Positions 1-13,090 of a stretch of 64,000 nucleotides of DNA are shown here, piece by piece; position 1 is the first letter of the stretch, and every line of letters starts with the position of its first letter. The notes beneath the pieces were generated by a model, which worked only from the letters and a program-made list of their open reading frames with translations, was not told the DNA's origin and made no database searches. The position numbers were made by a program, and so were the translations under genes. The stretch is from Chamaecyparis obtusa (lineage: Eukaryota > Streptophyta > Pinopsida > Cupressales > Cupressaceae). The DNA lies in contig BSBK01006029.1 in the NCBI GenBank assembly GCA_027943335.1, positions 189,001 to 253,000 of the forward strand, given 5' to 3'.

Positions 1-172
1 CCAATGCAATCACACAAAAGCAGATAACAAAATGCAAGTAGGTCAAGGTCACTACTCAGAACTAGACAAGGTATGGCGTCGAGACTCAAGAATGGAGTGT
101 CATCACACGGCTTGAGAAGGCTTGTGTGTCTTCGAGCAGTCCTTTTCTCATCAAGGAGGCTCTACTGTGCTA

Positions 173-303
173 GCTCACATCTCTCAACAGATGGTCATTG
201 CTATGCCAAATCAACATCTACAGGTGGCCATGGTGGTGTCGGCTCAACATTTGTAGATGGCCACGGTTATACTGGCTCACATCTCTCAACAGATGACCAT
301 TGC
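173..303 (+). repeat. Imperfect ~34-bp tandem repeat, about four units
   Basis: Two near-identical blocks, 173-201 and 275-303, both read GCTCACATCTCTCAACAGAT and then diverge. Between them lie two related, more diverged units built on 'TCAACAT.T..AGRTGGCCA'. The array is inside an open frame of unknown meaning (73-636) that I do not consider a gene. Confidence 0.6.
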
Positions 304-2755
304 ACAAATGTCAATTTATCTTTATTAATATGTTTTACCCCATTTTATTTAATCATGTTATCAATTCTTATTAAGAACTCTACCAAGGGTTATCCTAGGA
401 CCACTTTGTGTCCCAACCCGCCTTGGAGAGCCACTCCATCCCACTACTATACACCAACCAGTCATAATGCAATGCTCGGCTATAACACCATTCAAGAGAT
501 TCTATGCCATGCAACAAAGAGGAGACAAGGTACGCTCAATTGGACTCACCAAGAGCTCGGGTCACTCGGACCTCAACATAGGAGCATAGCTCAACTACAT
601 GCTTGGATGCGGTCTCAACACCGTGCATCCACATAACAAAAGGTCTCACACCACAATGGCAATCAAGAACACTGCAAGAAATGGCTATCAACACAAGCCT
701 AGAAAACACAAGGGTTAAGCTCACTCGCAACTGAGGATCACTCAATTGGGCGCACCCAAGAGTAGGGATATCTCATGATCCCGAGTACATATGCACAACT
801 CATGGTGCTAGGAGCGTGGTCACACTACCAACCCCCAATGAACCACCAAAAAACATGAAACACGATAAATGAGGTTTTAACAATGCAAACAAGGCATAAA
901 TATGACAAAACACTCAAGTGGCTCAAAAACCGAGGAAACAAGCACGAATCCTCTCGAGAATGAAATTTCATTTACTAATGTTATCATTCCCCAAAATAAT
1001 CCATTGTTTGAATGCGGAAATTCAAACATTCATGAAATCCCAATTGGGACCATATCTAGGTCTATGGCCAAAACTATCATTAGAGCCATGGACAAAGCTC
1101 AAAAAACCAAAACTCGATAATAAATAATCTAAACATACCCTTTGGCCTCTAATTCCCCCAACAATGCCAAAGTGCGATAAAAATCGAATTCCAATCAACT
1201 TAGAAAAATCGAGCAACATAACATTACAATTTTCATATAAATCTAATTTTTGAACATACAAGCCCAACCGGGAAACAAAATGCAATGAAATTGTGGGGGA
1301 ACACTAATTCTCAGACCACGGAAATAAAGCAATTAATTTCAATTCAAAAGATGAAGCAAATTAAAAGATATAAAATGCCCTACCTCACCCAACAGTGGAA
1401 AAACGAAAATGGGTAGAAGAAAATAAATTTTTAGTGAAAACAAAAAAATGGCTCTAGAGAAGAGGGAGCAATTGCAGCACAAATCCAACGAGCCCCTACC
1501 CAAAAAATTTCGTTAGATAGAGCTCACCCAACGAGCAAATCTCTAAAAAGCTTCAACAAAAAATTTTGAAAACAAAAATTGCTCTCCAAAAGACTGTGTG
1601 TTTAAATAAAGTCTATTTTCTTCATTATATGCACTTTTGGTCAAAACACAAAAAGGCTAATTAAAATCATTTAAAGGCAATAAAATAAAACAATTAAATT
1701 AAACCAAATCCACAATTGGATCCATTCATCTTGATTCTATAAACAAGAATTCACTTCGGCGCACTTGCCGGAAAACAATGCAATAAAATAACAAAAGGAT
1801 TAAAACCAGCATTTAACCCCAACTTGTCATGACAACGACGAACCATCTAAGATGCACAGACAGTACTGGTATACACAATAATGCAACTGAAGTCCAGATT
1901 TACTGACATGTATAAGAAGTGTTCTATATCAATTACGGATACACGACCCATACAAGGGCGATATTGACTAAATCATGAACGACCAATGAAACTATCTCCT
2001 ATGCCACTATCAGGGATAAGACACGCTCAAACCTGCAGCTCAACTGGAGATTATGTCTGGTACCTATTCACTAAAACACACACACACACATATCAAGTGC
2101 AGATGCTCACAGTATAAATAGCCAAAGCATAAACATGAATAATCAAAGCACACCTAATGGAACAATGACGCTCTAGTATGCAATCATCCGTATATATTAG
2201 AATGTCACGACATTGGTCATTCCACATTTAATCCTCAATGTACATAATACTTAACATTTCATTTAAATTAAAGCATTAAAATAATCATTATTCAACATTT
2301 AAATCATAAAGCAGTGAAAAACCTCAAATCAAATATCCATTGGCACAAAAGCACAATAACGTAGGAAATCAGTGACAATCTTTATGATAGCATAATAAAA
2401 TGTTCTTGAATACAAAATACACCAGATATCATCATAAAGCATCATGTCACATCACAAAAGCATCATCATGCAGATATGATCAAAACGGCAAGCAACAATA
2501 TTGTATAACATCTATGTCAGCAATGATACCGGTAAAGCCAAAATAATGTACAATAATGAAGTGCATCGCACAGTGCAATATCTGATCACATCATACAAAT
2601 AGTCATGGAATAAGCACAAGAGACTAGCTTAGATGAAAATAACATGGAACAGAATGCAACCACGGGAGGCACTACATCCTAACCGACAAACATGGCAGGA
2701 TTACAAGTTCACTCCATCCCTCAGCCCACCTAGGAGGCACACCGTCCTCCTTGAT

Positions 2756-2908
2756 CAAGCCTAGGAGCACTCGTTTGCCTCCCAACCCACGAGCATGGCA
2801 GGATCTCCAATCCATCCATCTTAGGGTGATGTGCTTGATAAGAAACATTAAGACTGCTTCCTCGACAAGCCTAGGAGCACTCGTATGCCTTTTAGCCCAT
2901 GAGCATGC
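2756..2908 (+). repeat. ~112-bp-spaced direct repeat
   Basis: The block AAGCCTAGGAGCACTCGT is followed by a 'GCC....CCCA.GAGCATG' tail at about 2,756-2,797. It recurs with few changes at about 2,868-2,908. It lies at the right edge of the unresolved repeat, next to the intron-like DNA, and probably belongs to the U3 region of a decayed LTR. Confidence 0.55.
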
Positions 2909-2935
2909 ATCTTGGAGTGGTGTTTTTGATTAGAA

Positions 2936-4803
2936 CAATAAATTATTTGTTGTCGCAATTAGTGTTATTGTGTAAAGCATTTGATATCTTCTAATTCCTT
3001 GGATGGTAGTCGTAGTAACACCAGTTGTTTCATATTTGCATTTTAATGTTGTTGCGTGCTCCTTTGAATAAGCGTAGATAAGGATGGCTTGCTTCTTTGT
3101 GTGCCTATCTTACTTCTTGTAGTTGCACTCTCTGTTGAATAAGCATAGAAGTGGCTAGCTCAGCCACCTTCTATGTTTCCTTTCAACTTCTTACATCAAG
3201 GACACTCCATTGGAGAAGTGTGGACTTCTCCGGCTTTGCCACCCAGTGTGCTTAGTTGATTAGATCACTTTATGTGCTACCAACTTAGATAATGGGGTGT
3301 GGTCCTATCACCGTATGCTCTTGCATTGCCCATTTTGGGAACTGAGTGGTCAAAAAGTCAAGGGCATTGCATTGTAGCTTTGTTTTAGTTGAAGATTTCA
3401 ATTTGTTTTTTTGGAGTGGTTATTACACAATGAAGAATTAATGAGATCATCCTCCTTTGATTAAGGGGTGGTAAAAAAATTTCAGTTCAACCCTATCTTA
3501 AATTCATGTTTTGATTTACCTTTGATATTAGTAATAAGTATGGTTTATTTAGCTGCATGTGCCCTTATCCAATGAATTTCCTAATTTGTTATCACACTTG
3601 TCCTGTTCTCATTATTCTGAAATGAGTGCATTTAATTTCCATTGTTTTTTCATCATAATTTATGAAGCTCAATTTTCTACTATATAAATTTGTGCAGTCT
3701 GTTTTCTTACTTTAGTTATCATATGTTAGATATTTTAACAAGTTAAATCCGTTGGACCTAGTAACTTGCAAAATTGTATACATTCAAAACATTTTCTATT
3801 TCAGGTTGTGCTATATTTGTGAATATCAAAATAAATGTAAGCCTACCCTTATAAGAGAGGAGGAACTCACGTTTTGTATACAGGATGAGTACATTTGTTG
3901 TTTGACAAATTCTAGTGATGATAGTTTGTCATACTGATTAGTGTCTTAGAACTACACTCAACATAACTTGAAAGATCACCATAGTTAGCTGTCATAACTT
4001 GAATGGGGAGAGGGATGGCAGGGGGAAGGGACCAAAGGGGCAAGGTAGGAGCGAAGGAGGCATTGCAGGGTAGGGGCAGGGAATGGTTGGAAACATATCA
4101 TAGATCAGTATTATTTACTGTCATTTGACTTAAAAGAATATTCTTCTAAGAAAATTAAAACAGGTAAGATTTTCATGTTCAACTATCAGGCCATGTAGTT
4201 TGCACAAGGGCATGTTTGACAGTGAATTCATCGCAATCACATGCCATTTGTCAGTCCATGTGGTTGCCTATTTTCTTATTGGCTAATATCTTTTGATAGT
4301 CACGTATCCTACTAGTTGATCCTTTAAGCAAGGACCTTCATTTTGTTGCAGACAATCATATGGCTATTGCGCTATTCTGAATGCAGAATCCTATTAACTT
4401 TCATCCCTCCTTTCCCCTAGCCATTAGTTACATGGAGTTTTTATTTATAACAATTTACAAAGCTAATAATTTGTTGTCATTGGAGCAGTCCAACCTTGAC
4501 TACTGTGATCATAGATGGCTATAGTTGTTAGTTTCTTCCAGTACCTGCTTGAAGGTTACTGTTCAAATATTGAAAATTATATCAGACCCTCATGCTTTAT
4601 GAGCTGTTTACAGAGATAGGAGTAACCTTCTTTTAAGGCTGTTTAAATTTGAAGTTTTACTAACTATATATAAGAATTGCATACTTCTAGATTGCTATTA
4701 AGAGTAGAACGTGTCTCATTCATTGTTAAATGTCAACTCTTTAGGGAAATAACATAAATTTATATGGCTGAGTTGATATTGTTGTAATGTCTTCCTTTTC
4801 CAG
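2936..4803 (+). other. Intron-like or upstream DNA of the OCP3-like gene
   Basis: This T-rich stretch lies between the repeat block and the first recognised exon and ends in a polypyrimidine tract plus AG (CTTCCTTTTCCAG), a good splice acceptor just before 4,804. I found no upstream exon encoding the expected plastid-targeting N-terminus. That exon may be left of the window or in a diverged form I cannot read. Confidence 0.5.
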
Positions 4804-5514
4804 AAACTACAGAAGGCTGAAGAAGACAGGGAGGATTTAGTTGATGCTTCTTTGGAGTCATTGTTTAGCCAATTGGAGAAGGATCTTGAAAAAGGTACAT
4901 TATCTGATGATGAGGAGATTACAGAGTACGAAATGGCCAAATTTGAAGAAGAATTAAGGGGACTATTAAATGTAGAGGTGGGTGATGAGAAAGCATTGAC
5001 TGACTATGCACAATTGGAATTAGATGAGAATCAACTGCAGAAATTGTCTGCAGCATTGAATGTGGGTCGTCGTAGAGCCAGTGTAAGTGTGCAGCAATCA
5101 TATCTACCCACCCATCTTTGTATCACTTGCTTTGCTTGTTAATGGATTTAGTTATACAAGTCTTGTTGCTTTTTGCAGATTAAAAAGCTTACAGCAGAAG
5201 TAGGCCTCAAACGAGAAACAGTCCTTGAATTATTGCGCAATCCTCCTCCTCAGCTGGTTTTGTTTCAAGATAGGGAACATACAACAAAATCAATTGAAGA
5301 TACTGACTCGACCAAATATAATGTAGAGTCATCTAAATTTGAAAGCAAACCTCCAAACTCTATATTGTCATCTCAGGCTGGAACTGAGGTGCAAAGGAAT
5401 GAATCCGAGTCACCAATATTTGTGAGCCAGAGGGGCTGGAATACAAAGAAGAGGCTAAAAAGGGTGCAACTTGCAACACTAGAGAAAGTATATCAGCGTA
5501 CGAGGCGCCCAACT
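4804..5514 (+). CDS. OCP3: OCP3-like homeodomain-type regulator, two internal exons (partial gene)
   Basis: Two exons, 4,804-5,082 and 5,179-5,514, are joined in phase 0 across a 96-bp intron with GTAAGT donor and TTTTTGCAG acceptor. The first exon encodes an acidic segment (LFSQLEKDLEKG, then SDDEEI) and ends GRRRAS. The second opens IKKLTAEVGLKRETVLELLR, then NPPPQL, and later QRGWNTKKRLKRVQLATLEK with VYQRTRRPT. This matches, block by block, my memory of Arabidopsis OVEREXPRESSOR OF CATIONIC PEROXIDASE 3, a plant-specific factor linked to defence, ABA responses and chloroplast RNA editing. The homeodomain-like part breaks off at a GTGAGC donor (5,515) just before the expected final exon with its WF-containing helix. 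The 5' exon is also missing. Frames are uninterrupted, so selection may still act. It could be a live gene with long introns or a fragment cut off by unit A. Confidence 0.85.
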
Positions 5515-6127
5515 GTGAGCATTTCCTTTTGTTTTAAGAAACTACAAAAATTGCAAACTTCATGTCTGAACTTCCTTTTCAATGCTCCAAACTCAAAGCA
5601 TACATTATACATGTAGGAAAATGTAATAATGAAGTAAAGGCATTGAAATCTGCTATATATGTTACTTAGCAAGACAGGAATACTTCGACCATATCATTTT
5701 ACAATAAAACCTTGGTAATATTTGTTTATCTCAGTATGACATTTGAAGAGTTTGCTTGTGTAGATGGATATATCTATGAGGGGTGCAACTTTTCTGCTAC
5801 TGAAATTTAAGTGTCTTTGATTAAAGGTTTATTTCACTTCATGTACCACACCTAGTTTAACTTCTTCAGTACTTGTTTTTATCAACAATACATCTTGACA
5901 TATACCTTACTAGCATTGTTAGATAATTATTTAATGGCATAAATCTATTTAAATAAATTATCAGTCTTTTCTAACAACTTTCATTCCACGAACAAGTACA
6001 TTAGGGAAAGTAAAGCAATTCAAATCCACATTAATATTCATTTCAACCTTTTTCATTCATAAGAGTTAGGAATTTGGGTTGTTAGAAAGAAGAGGATATC
6101 TAAGGTAATCATAGTGTTGATGGGTTC
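5515..6127 (+). other. Intron start downstream of the OCP3-like exon
   Basis: The stretch begins with a GTGAGC donor and is T-rich and non-coding. No final OCP3 exon is visible before unit A begins at 6,128. The intron is therefore either enlarged by all the nested elements to the right or ends outside the window. Confidence 0.5.
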
Positions 6128-6466
6128 TGTTGTGACCTTTTCACACATCACCCCATTGTAAAAGGTGGTTTTCTTTTGAGTCCTGCTAGTTATGCTGTTG
6201 TTTCCCAAGGTTCCAAATGTTTTGATTGGGTGTTGATGATTTATGCTAAGTCTGGAATCAAGTGTCATTTGTCTTTGGCTCTGAGAAAAGAAGTTTTGCG
6301 ATTGAGGAGATAATGGAATTTGGTTAAGTGTGGAAAAGGAAATAGATCTTTCAAAAGGCCTACTAGTGAAGTTTTGAGTGTTTGGATGAACTTAATTTAT
6401 TTAGTAATTTGTATTTTTAGTAAATTTCTCTGTGTCTCCGTTGGACCTAATTCTGAGTTTAGAAGA

Positions 6467-6486
6467 ACTTACTATTTTTAGTAAGT
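6467..6486. repeat. 20-bp palindrome, variant copy
   Basis: ACTTACTATTTTTAGTAAGT is an inverted repeat. It is a one-base variant of the palindrome present in both LTRs of the PDS5-carrying element and in unit C. A TATA-like CTATAAAAAG on the opposite strand lies just to the right, so this could be part of a promoter in the minus orientation. Confidence 0.6.
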
Positions 6487-6599
6487 CTTTTTATAGCAAC
6501 ACGTGAGCATTGACTACGAAGGGAACAAAGAATATCTAGATTTAGGTCTATTGAAATAAAAGGCTAAAATGAGGAAATCTAAGCATGGCAACCATCCAA

Positions 6600-7200
6600 A
6601 ATCCTTCAATGCCTACTAGATGCACCCAATAGAGGAAATTCACAACGACGAAGGATTCCTCAAGCCCCAAAATCGTCATCCACCCTAAAAGTGCGACTAG
6701 GAGAGGAAATCCACCATGACGGAGGATTCTTCAAAATTCAAGAAATCCTCCTCCAGTGCCTAGGTGCGCTCATGGGTGCAAATCCATCCTGTGCAAGGAA
6801 TTTCTTCCAAGTTCCAAATTCATCTTCCATGACTCAAATGTGCTCAAGATGGCAAGATGTTCAAGATTTGACTAAGTGTGAGCAAATTCCTTGATCCCCT
6901 CTAATATGCGCCCAGGATGGAAAGAATGTGAAAAGACCAAAAAATGACTAAGTATGGGAAAAACCCTTCTTCCAAGTCCAAATGCTCTCATGGGTGCTAA
7001 TCCACCTTGTGTGATGAATTCTCTCTCAAGCGAAAAATCCTCCTCCATGTCTCGAGTGTGCCCATGGGCACTAATCCACCTTGTCCAATGATTTTCCTCC
7101 GCAAACCAAAATCCTCCTCCCTATCTAAAATGCGGCTAAGGTTGAGATTGCATGAAACATTGAAATTTGGCTAAGTGTTGAGAAAATCCTTCTCCATGTC
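6600..7200 (+). repeat. U3-type subrepeats of unit A
   Basis: Imperfect repeats of roughly 70-90 bp are built on CAAATCCTCCTCC, GTGCGCCCATGGG and AATCCACCTTGTG motifs. They lie upstream of the TATA box at 7,451. The same array is at about 53,830-54,430 in unit B, and related arrays are in units C and F, so it is a family feature and a likely enhancer-type region. Confidence 0.55.
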
Positions 7201-7450
7201 TAATATGTGCCCAACATTTGAATGGCAATGAAATGAATTTAAATGCCCAAAATGATATTTTTTAAAAACAACAAGGGTGTGACACATGGAAATCTAAGAG
7301 TGGGTATTTTTTTAGCAATGTGTGGGGGCCACTAAGAAGACAAGTTAGATTCTCTCCCAAAATTGAAATAGGAGGAATATTTTAGAGAGTATTAAATGAG
7401 TTGCTAAAATTACCCCAATGCCAACTTAGCAACATAGAGTGCGAATTCTC

Positions 7451-7458
7451 TATATAAG
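7451..7458 (+). promoter_or_regulatory. TATA box upstream of unit A ORF
   Basis: TATATAAG lies about 230 bp upstream of the ORF's ATG. The matching position in unit B reads TATTGGTAAG, so the box is lost there. A GTGAGT downstream and a TTTTGTTTTGTAG just before the ATG suggest a spliced leader; unit B has TTTTGTTTTGCAG. Confidence 0.45.
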
Positions 7459-10400
7459 GGAGTGTAGAATTTCATTTCTCACATTGCAAGTTGAGGAATA
7501 TGAGGCAAGACCATGTGAGTTTGAGAAAAGAAGCAATTTGGAGCGAGTTTAAAAGTAAGGGAGTTCTTTTCTTCCGAGGTTCAAGATCATTCCAAGTTTG
7601 GACACAAATTATGGAATTATTCTCATTTAAAATTTTCTTGGACACGATTCTTATGTTGATTATTTTGTTTTGTAGGAAGTTAGATGACAGAATCAAAGGT
7701 AGCAATCATATCAAGGCAGGCTCAAGTCAAGGGAGAGTTTAAAGGATTTCTCCCAGAGTCACAGATTGTGTCAAAGTGGAAAGAAGTCAATGACACCAAC
7801 CCAGGATCTCTCAATTTGGATGAATTTAGAAGAAGAATGTTTGGCTATGAAGAACATCTTCCATCATTTTAAGCTCAGAAGTTGACTAGAAGTGGAATTG
7901 TAGCGGCAGTTGGTTTCCCTCCCGCTATACAGTGCTTAGATTTGATTGTTGAATTGCAAAGTACTATAATTTCGAGCAAAGATCAAAACTGGCTTCTGAT
8001 GACAAGCTGTTGGCAATCTCACCCCGAAAGTGATTGCTGAAGCATTTGGGATTCCAACTTATCATTCCATGGTATACAAGACAAAAGAAAGGGTCTTAAG
8101 GTTCGATGATTCCAGAGTTGATGGATGTGCAGAAGTCAACAACCACAAGTGGCTGCAAAAGTCTAAGCCCCATCATTCCAAGATGCCTAAGCAGCTTGTT
8201 GGGATGGACTTCAAATAGGAATATACTAACCTTGTGATGTTGCTGAGTCGAATCATGGGATGCCCACAGTCATTCAAATTTGAGCCATGGATGTTCTATT
8301 TCATTGAAGAAGTGATGGATGGAGTCAAGGTTGTGGATTAGTCAAGATTAATCAGTGACAATCTCGATATGCAGTTGAGGAATTTGGAGCTTTCCTGGTC
8401 TTTTTATATGAGCTCCTACATTGTATACATGTTAGAAAGAATTACTAGTTATGAAGGTTTGAGGTGCAGAGGACCTATAGGGTGTGGCCCAGGACAATTC
8501 AAGGTTTACAAATGCTATCCTCAGCTGCACCTATATAATATTGCTAGTTTCCTAAGAGCCAATGAAACCTTCACCATGCATATTGTTAGATCTCTTCAGG
8601 GTGGCATCTACATGAGGCTATCACAAAAAGCAATAAAGTTGATAGAAAAGTATGACTCATGGTTTATCTAGTTCCCAAGATTCACCTACATTCGATTTCA
8701 AGGGTTCTCCTATCCATATAGGCTTCAGAGATATCCGACTGATAAAATGGTGTTACTAGAGGTGACAAGGCAATTGACAACTTATGATAAAATACAAAAG
8801 AAGAAGAGGAAGGTTGGAATTCAATTCCTAATCATCATGGAAAATTTTGTTGAAGAGTGCCCTTCACTATCGACAATAGAAAGGTCAACAAAAGAGTTAC
8901 AATTTTACCATCTCTCATTTCACACAATAGGGTCGGATTTCAACCCCTATAATAGATTAAGAATGGTGGCTGGTAGAAAGTATAGGCATAGAATACAACT
9001 CGAAGATTATTAGGCTAATGCTAAAGATGACTATGAAGTCAAGAAGAGAATGTATTCTAGATTACCACTCGGGTTGATTAAAATATGTGAAATACATCCA
9101 GTACTAGATCAAGTAAAAGAGATTTGAACATAATTCAACCTGATTTTGAGAAGGACAAAAATAAGTCCATTCAATTGCCCAATTGGTCTGGACCTGAAAT
9201 AATGGATCTTGATACATTATCTAGGTTAGTTACAAAATTCACAAGATGGTAGGTTGAATGTCACATGAGCGAATTGAAAGCAAGAAATTTTCACCTGACT
9301 TATAGCCTGATGGGGGATCGGGAGTCACATGATGGTAGAGCTGAAGAATCATTAAAAGTTAGAGTTGAAGAAGAAGAAAATTCACAAGAAAAGATAGAAT
9401 GCGAGAAAAGGAAGAGTATTGCTCAGGAAATGCAAACAAAGAAGAGGCAAGATGTCCCAAGTGAAAGGCCTCCATAGAAAAGGCCAAGGCCAGGGGTAAC
9501 ACAATCATAACCTTGCAGTTCCCTATAGTGCACAACAAGTTGATTTCTTTATTGGGGAAAAGATTGGATCCAACGCAAGAAGAGAATTATAGGAAGAGTG
9601 TTAGGTGACCCCAAAAGCACAAGATAGCGAAGTGTCAATGCTTCTGGAGAATGTGCCCAGCAAAGGAATGAAGAAACAAGACCTCCTTTAGAAACGGATC
9701 TTCATATCCAAGAATGCCTCGACACAATGTTAGTTGATGATTTGGGAGATCCAAAAATTCCCATTCTTGATGAAAAATTCCATGAGGAAACAATGTAGAA
9801 GCTAGAACAATTACAAGTGCATGATCAACAGTTAGCCACTCCTAAATGGTTAAGTGAAACAATGAGGAAGGATCTTGTAGAAGAAATTGATTATGCACTA
9901 GAGTTACAAGAATTTCTAAAGCCGAATAAACAAGCCATTAGAGAAAAGTAAGGCTAACAAATTCTCCAAAAGCACCAAGGATGAATTAGGATCCAGAGTT
10001 TTACATGTAGCAGTACCAAGGACTGACAACGACAAAGATGAAACTACTCCAGAAGAATATAATGTAAAAACAATTAACCTAGGACATGCAACCTAGGCAC
10101 AACTGATGAAAGAATTTGATGATTGCACCCAAAAATTGAAAGAACAAATGAAGATGGAAGAAAAGTATTCAAAATTGAAAAGTGAGAACAAAGCTCTATG
10201 TGGATATTTGTAGTGCCTAACACATCCAGTTAGGTAGGAAGATCACACATTTGTTCCCCTTACAGCTCTTCCAAAGGAATCAATGGATGGCCTTGAAGAA
10301 TTGAGGAAAATCACCCTAGGCACCAAAAGGTGGGTTAAGAATGTTTATGATATGGCATGTAAGTTTTTTGAGGATTTAGCTCAAATGTATGGAAGACCTC

Positions 10401-12892
10401 TAGCAATCCTTGACAAAATACAGTGTGTAGATCAAGCATGGGAGGATATCAATATCTACCAAAATGAGGTCATTGTACACTTGGAGGTTTCGATAGAATT
10501 TTCCAGTCGAGCATTGATGGATGGTGGAGTGATAAGATAAAATGAGGCATATGACCTTTGATGAACATATTGTCATTGATGTCAAAATCAGAAGCATATG
10601 TAATGAACATATTCGAAAAGGCATATCCGAAGGTATATGAAGGTATACAAAGGAGATACAACAATATATATTAATGGCAATATATTTAGCATAGCATATA
10701 CACAGAGAATACCATGAGCATGTACACAGCAATGAAAACAGAGGTTTATGAAGCATATAGCAAAGACATGTATACAGAAAGCAGAGACAAAAAACAGCAT
10801 CTTGTGTCGATAAAATCCATATACTCACACAGCGTATAATATGAAGATTATATGATTGCATATGAAGTCATAAAGATCAGCATAATGACCAGCATATGTA
10901 TGACAGAGACGTATACATATGATACGTATATGAAGATACAGAGATATATAGAATACAGTCAGCAAGTGTGTTGCCACGTCATCAGCATTTTCAGTCTGAA
11001 TGAAATAAAAAGCCAATAACATCTTGCCAAACAATAATGAGTTGAAAGATTCAATATGTTGGAAGAAACTGCAATAAAATCCATATGCGAATTCGATAAG
11101 GAAGATTCAGTAGATCAAATTTGAGCAGATAAATCTACCCGTCAAAAGCCAACTAAAAATACTGATGCCATGTTCATTAAGGAAGACGTTGCTGGATTGA
11201 AGACATATACAGCATACAGTGGTAATCATAACAGACATACACTGGCATATATAGCAGAGATATACAAATAAAATAGAACAGCATGAAGATACGAAGATGA
11301 ATATATATATATCGAAGATGATGCAGAGATACACAGGAATCGATATTGAGCATTGAACTATCAAATGGGCTTAATTCCTTTCGGTTTCCGAATCCAGTTT
11401 GCTGTTGAAATTTGAGCAAATCGATAAGCACTTAAAGACAAGCCAAATAAGACATTTGATTTCACCCAGTCAGCATGCAAGAAACAAATGAGGTATACAG
11501 CAAACGAAGATACAGACAGCGAAGATTACATAGTTAGTAATGTTATTGACAGTGATATGTACCATAGAAGGCACTATGAATGAAAACATAAAACAATGGT
11601 GCTAGCAATAACAGAGACTATAGATAATAGATATCAGCGATAACAAAGACTGTAGATGTAGAGGGTATATAAAGAAACATGTGTATATTCACAGCGACGT
11701 CAAAAATTGAACATATCATTATCAAAGTTTATGCAATGTTATATGCAGCGATTGTTATGCATATTAGAGACGGATATAGTCCTCTGAGAAAGTCATACGT
11801 ATGCAGCGGTTGAATGAAGATATTATCTAAGAAAATGGATGCCGTGGAAAGATGCAAAGATATTTGGCGATATTATTATATGTATGCAGGAGATAAAATA
11901 TTAATACGGCAGAACAGGAAGAGACGGTAATATATACATCAAAAGACTATAACATATATATCGAAGGTTCAAATAAGTATTAATCAATGCAAAGCAGTAT
12001 TATCGAAGGTTCAATACATATGCAGTATTAAATAATTTATACCGTCAGTGGTTTTCATTGAAATTGAAAATATCATTTTCAAAAATCAACAATATTAAAT
12101 ACAGTGTATGCAGCAACTTAATCGAAGATTGATTAATATTATCGAAGGTTGAAGGCATTCAAAATGTATGATATGCGATAAAAGTTTGGAGTTAAAGTTT
12201 TAATAAAAGATTTCATAAAATCAGAATTAATAAAGAGATTAACTTAATTAAAGTTAATAATGAAAGACACCTATACGATATGAAAAGTCATGACTTTTGA
12301 AGAGACATAATGTTTCATTGAGATTTGAATATATAAATATTAAATCTCTATTTTGGAAATGAAAAAGACAAAGTGTGTAAAAAAAGGGGGAGAGAATATA
12401 GAGTGGAAAGAATATGCGATGAATGTGTGTAGAGCAGCCAAGCAAGACGTGTATTCATAGAAGAATACAAATATTAAGATATAAATGGAGATAAAAACAG
12501 AATGAAAGAATAGACATGTTAGAGTGCAAGATTTAAAAAGATATATTTATTTCAGATTTACTACTGCAGAGAAAAATAAAAAATGAAAGTATATTTGTGA
12601 AGGATTGTCACCCTTGATAAAGAGATTTATGACAAAACCGTGAGGATATTAATAGCAGAAGAATGTATAATAAAAGGACAAATCAGATACGTATATGCAG
12701 ACAAAGATAGAAGTATATTCAGATTCAAAAAGAGTATAGGCAGATTTGATAGTGAAAAGTAGATGGAATCAAGTACATCAAACTTGTGAAGAATAGATTG
12801 TTTACAAGAAGAGTTGGTAAGAGGAAATCAGATGTCCATCATCAGTTGAAGAAAGCAACATTGCCAAGGTGGAAGAAAATTTGTATATAGTG

Positions 12893-13055
12893 AGTTGGTG
12901 CTCAGAATTCGAATAGGGGGAGTTGGTGCTCAGAATCCGGACAGGGGGAGTTGGTGCTTCCAGTAGGTCGGTGCTTGCGAAGTGTAGGAGTTGGTGCTTC
13001 CAGTGAGTCGGTGCTCATAAATATAGGGGTTGGAGCCTCTAGTAGGTTGGAGCCT
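12893..13055 (+). repeat. Short subrepeats in the copia LTR
   Basis: About six degenerate units of 25-40 bp are built on GGAGTTGGTGCTYCCAGTAG / GTCGGTGCT. They lie just upstream of the LTR TATA box, where U3 enhancer repeats usually sit. Confidence 0.6.
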
Positions 13056-13080
13056 ACAAAACATTGTAAAAGAACAATAT

Positions 13081-13090
13081 TATATAAAAG
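13081..13090 (+). promoter_or_regulatory. TATA box of copia solo LTR
   Basis: TATATAAAAG lies 105 bp upstream of an AATAAA (13,186-13,191). This is the normal spacing for an LTR's promoter and its R-region poly(A) signal. Confidence 0.6.

Larger units (their letters stand above)
1..2935. other. Unresolved repetitive region, no gene seen
   Basis: I cannot assign any protein family in this stretch on either strand. The open frames are short and have no recognisable motif. The minus strand of about 1,280-2,930 has LTR-like texture, but I could not find paired termini or a target-site duplication. A short (AC)n run lies near 2,081-2,092. The base composition (A/C-rich on the plus strand) changes abruptly at about 2,935, where T-rich intron-like DNA begins, so that point is probably an insertion boundary. 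Confidence 0.4.

Noticed and set aside
73..636. 187-codon open frame at the window start
   Set aside because: The N-terminal half is a translation of a tandem repeat, and no motif or start context supports a gene.
10400..11431. Several Cys/Tyr/Ile-rich minus-strand frames resembling membrane proteins
   Set aside because: They are antisense to A/G-rich filler in the copia solo LTR; hydrophobicity follows from the base composition.
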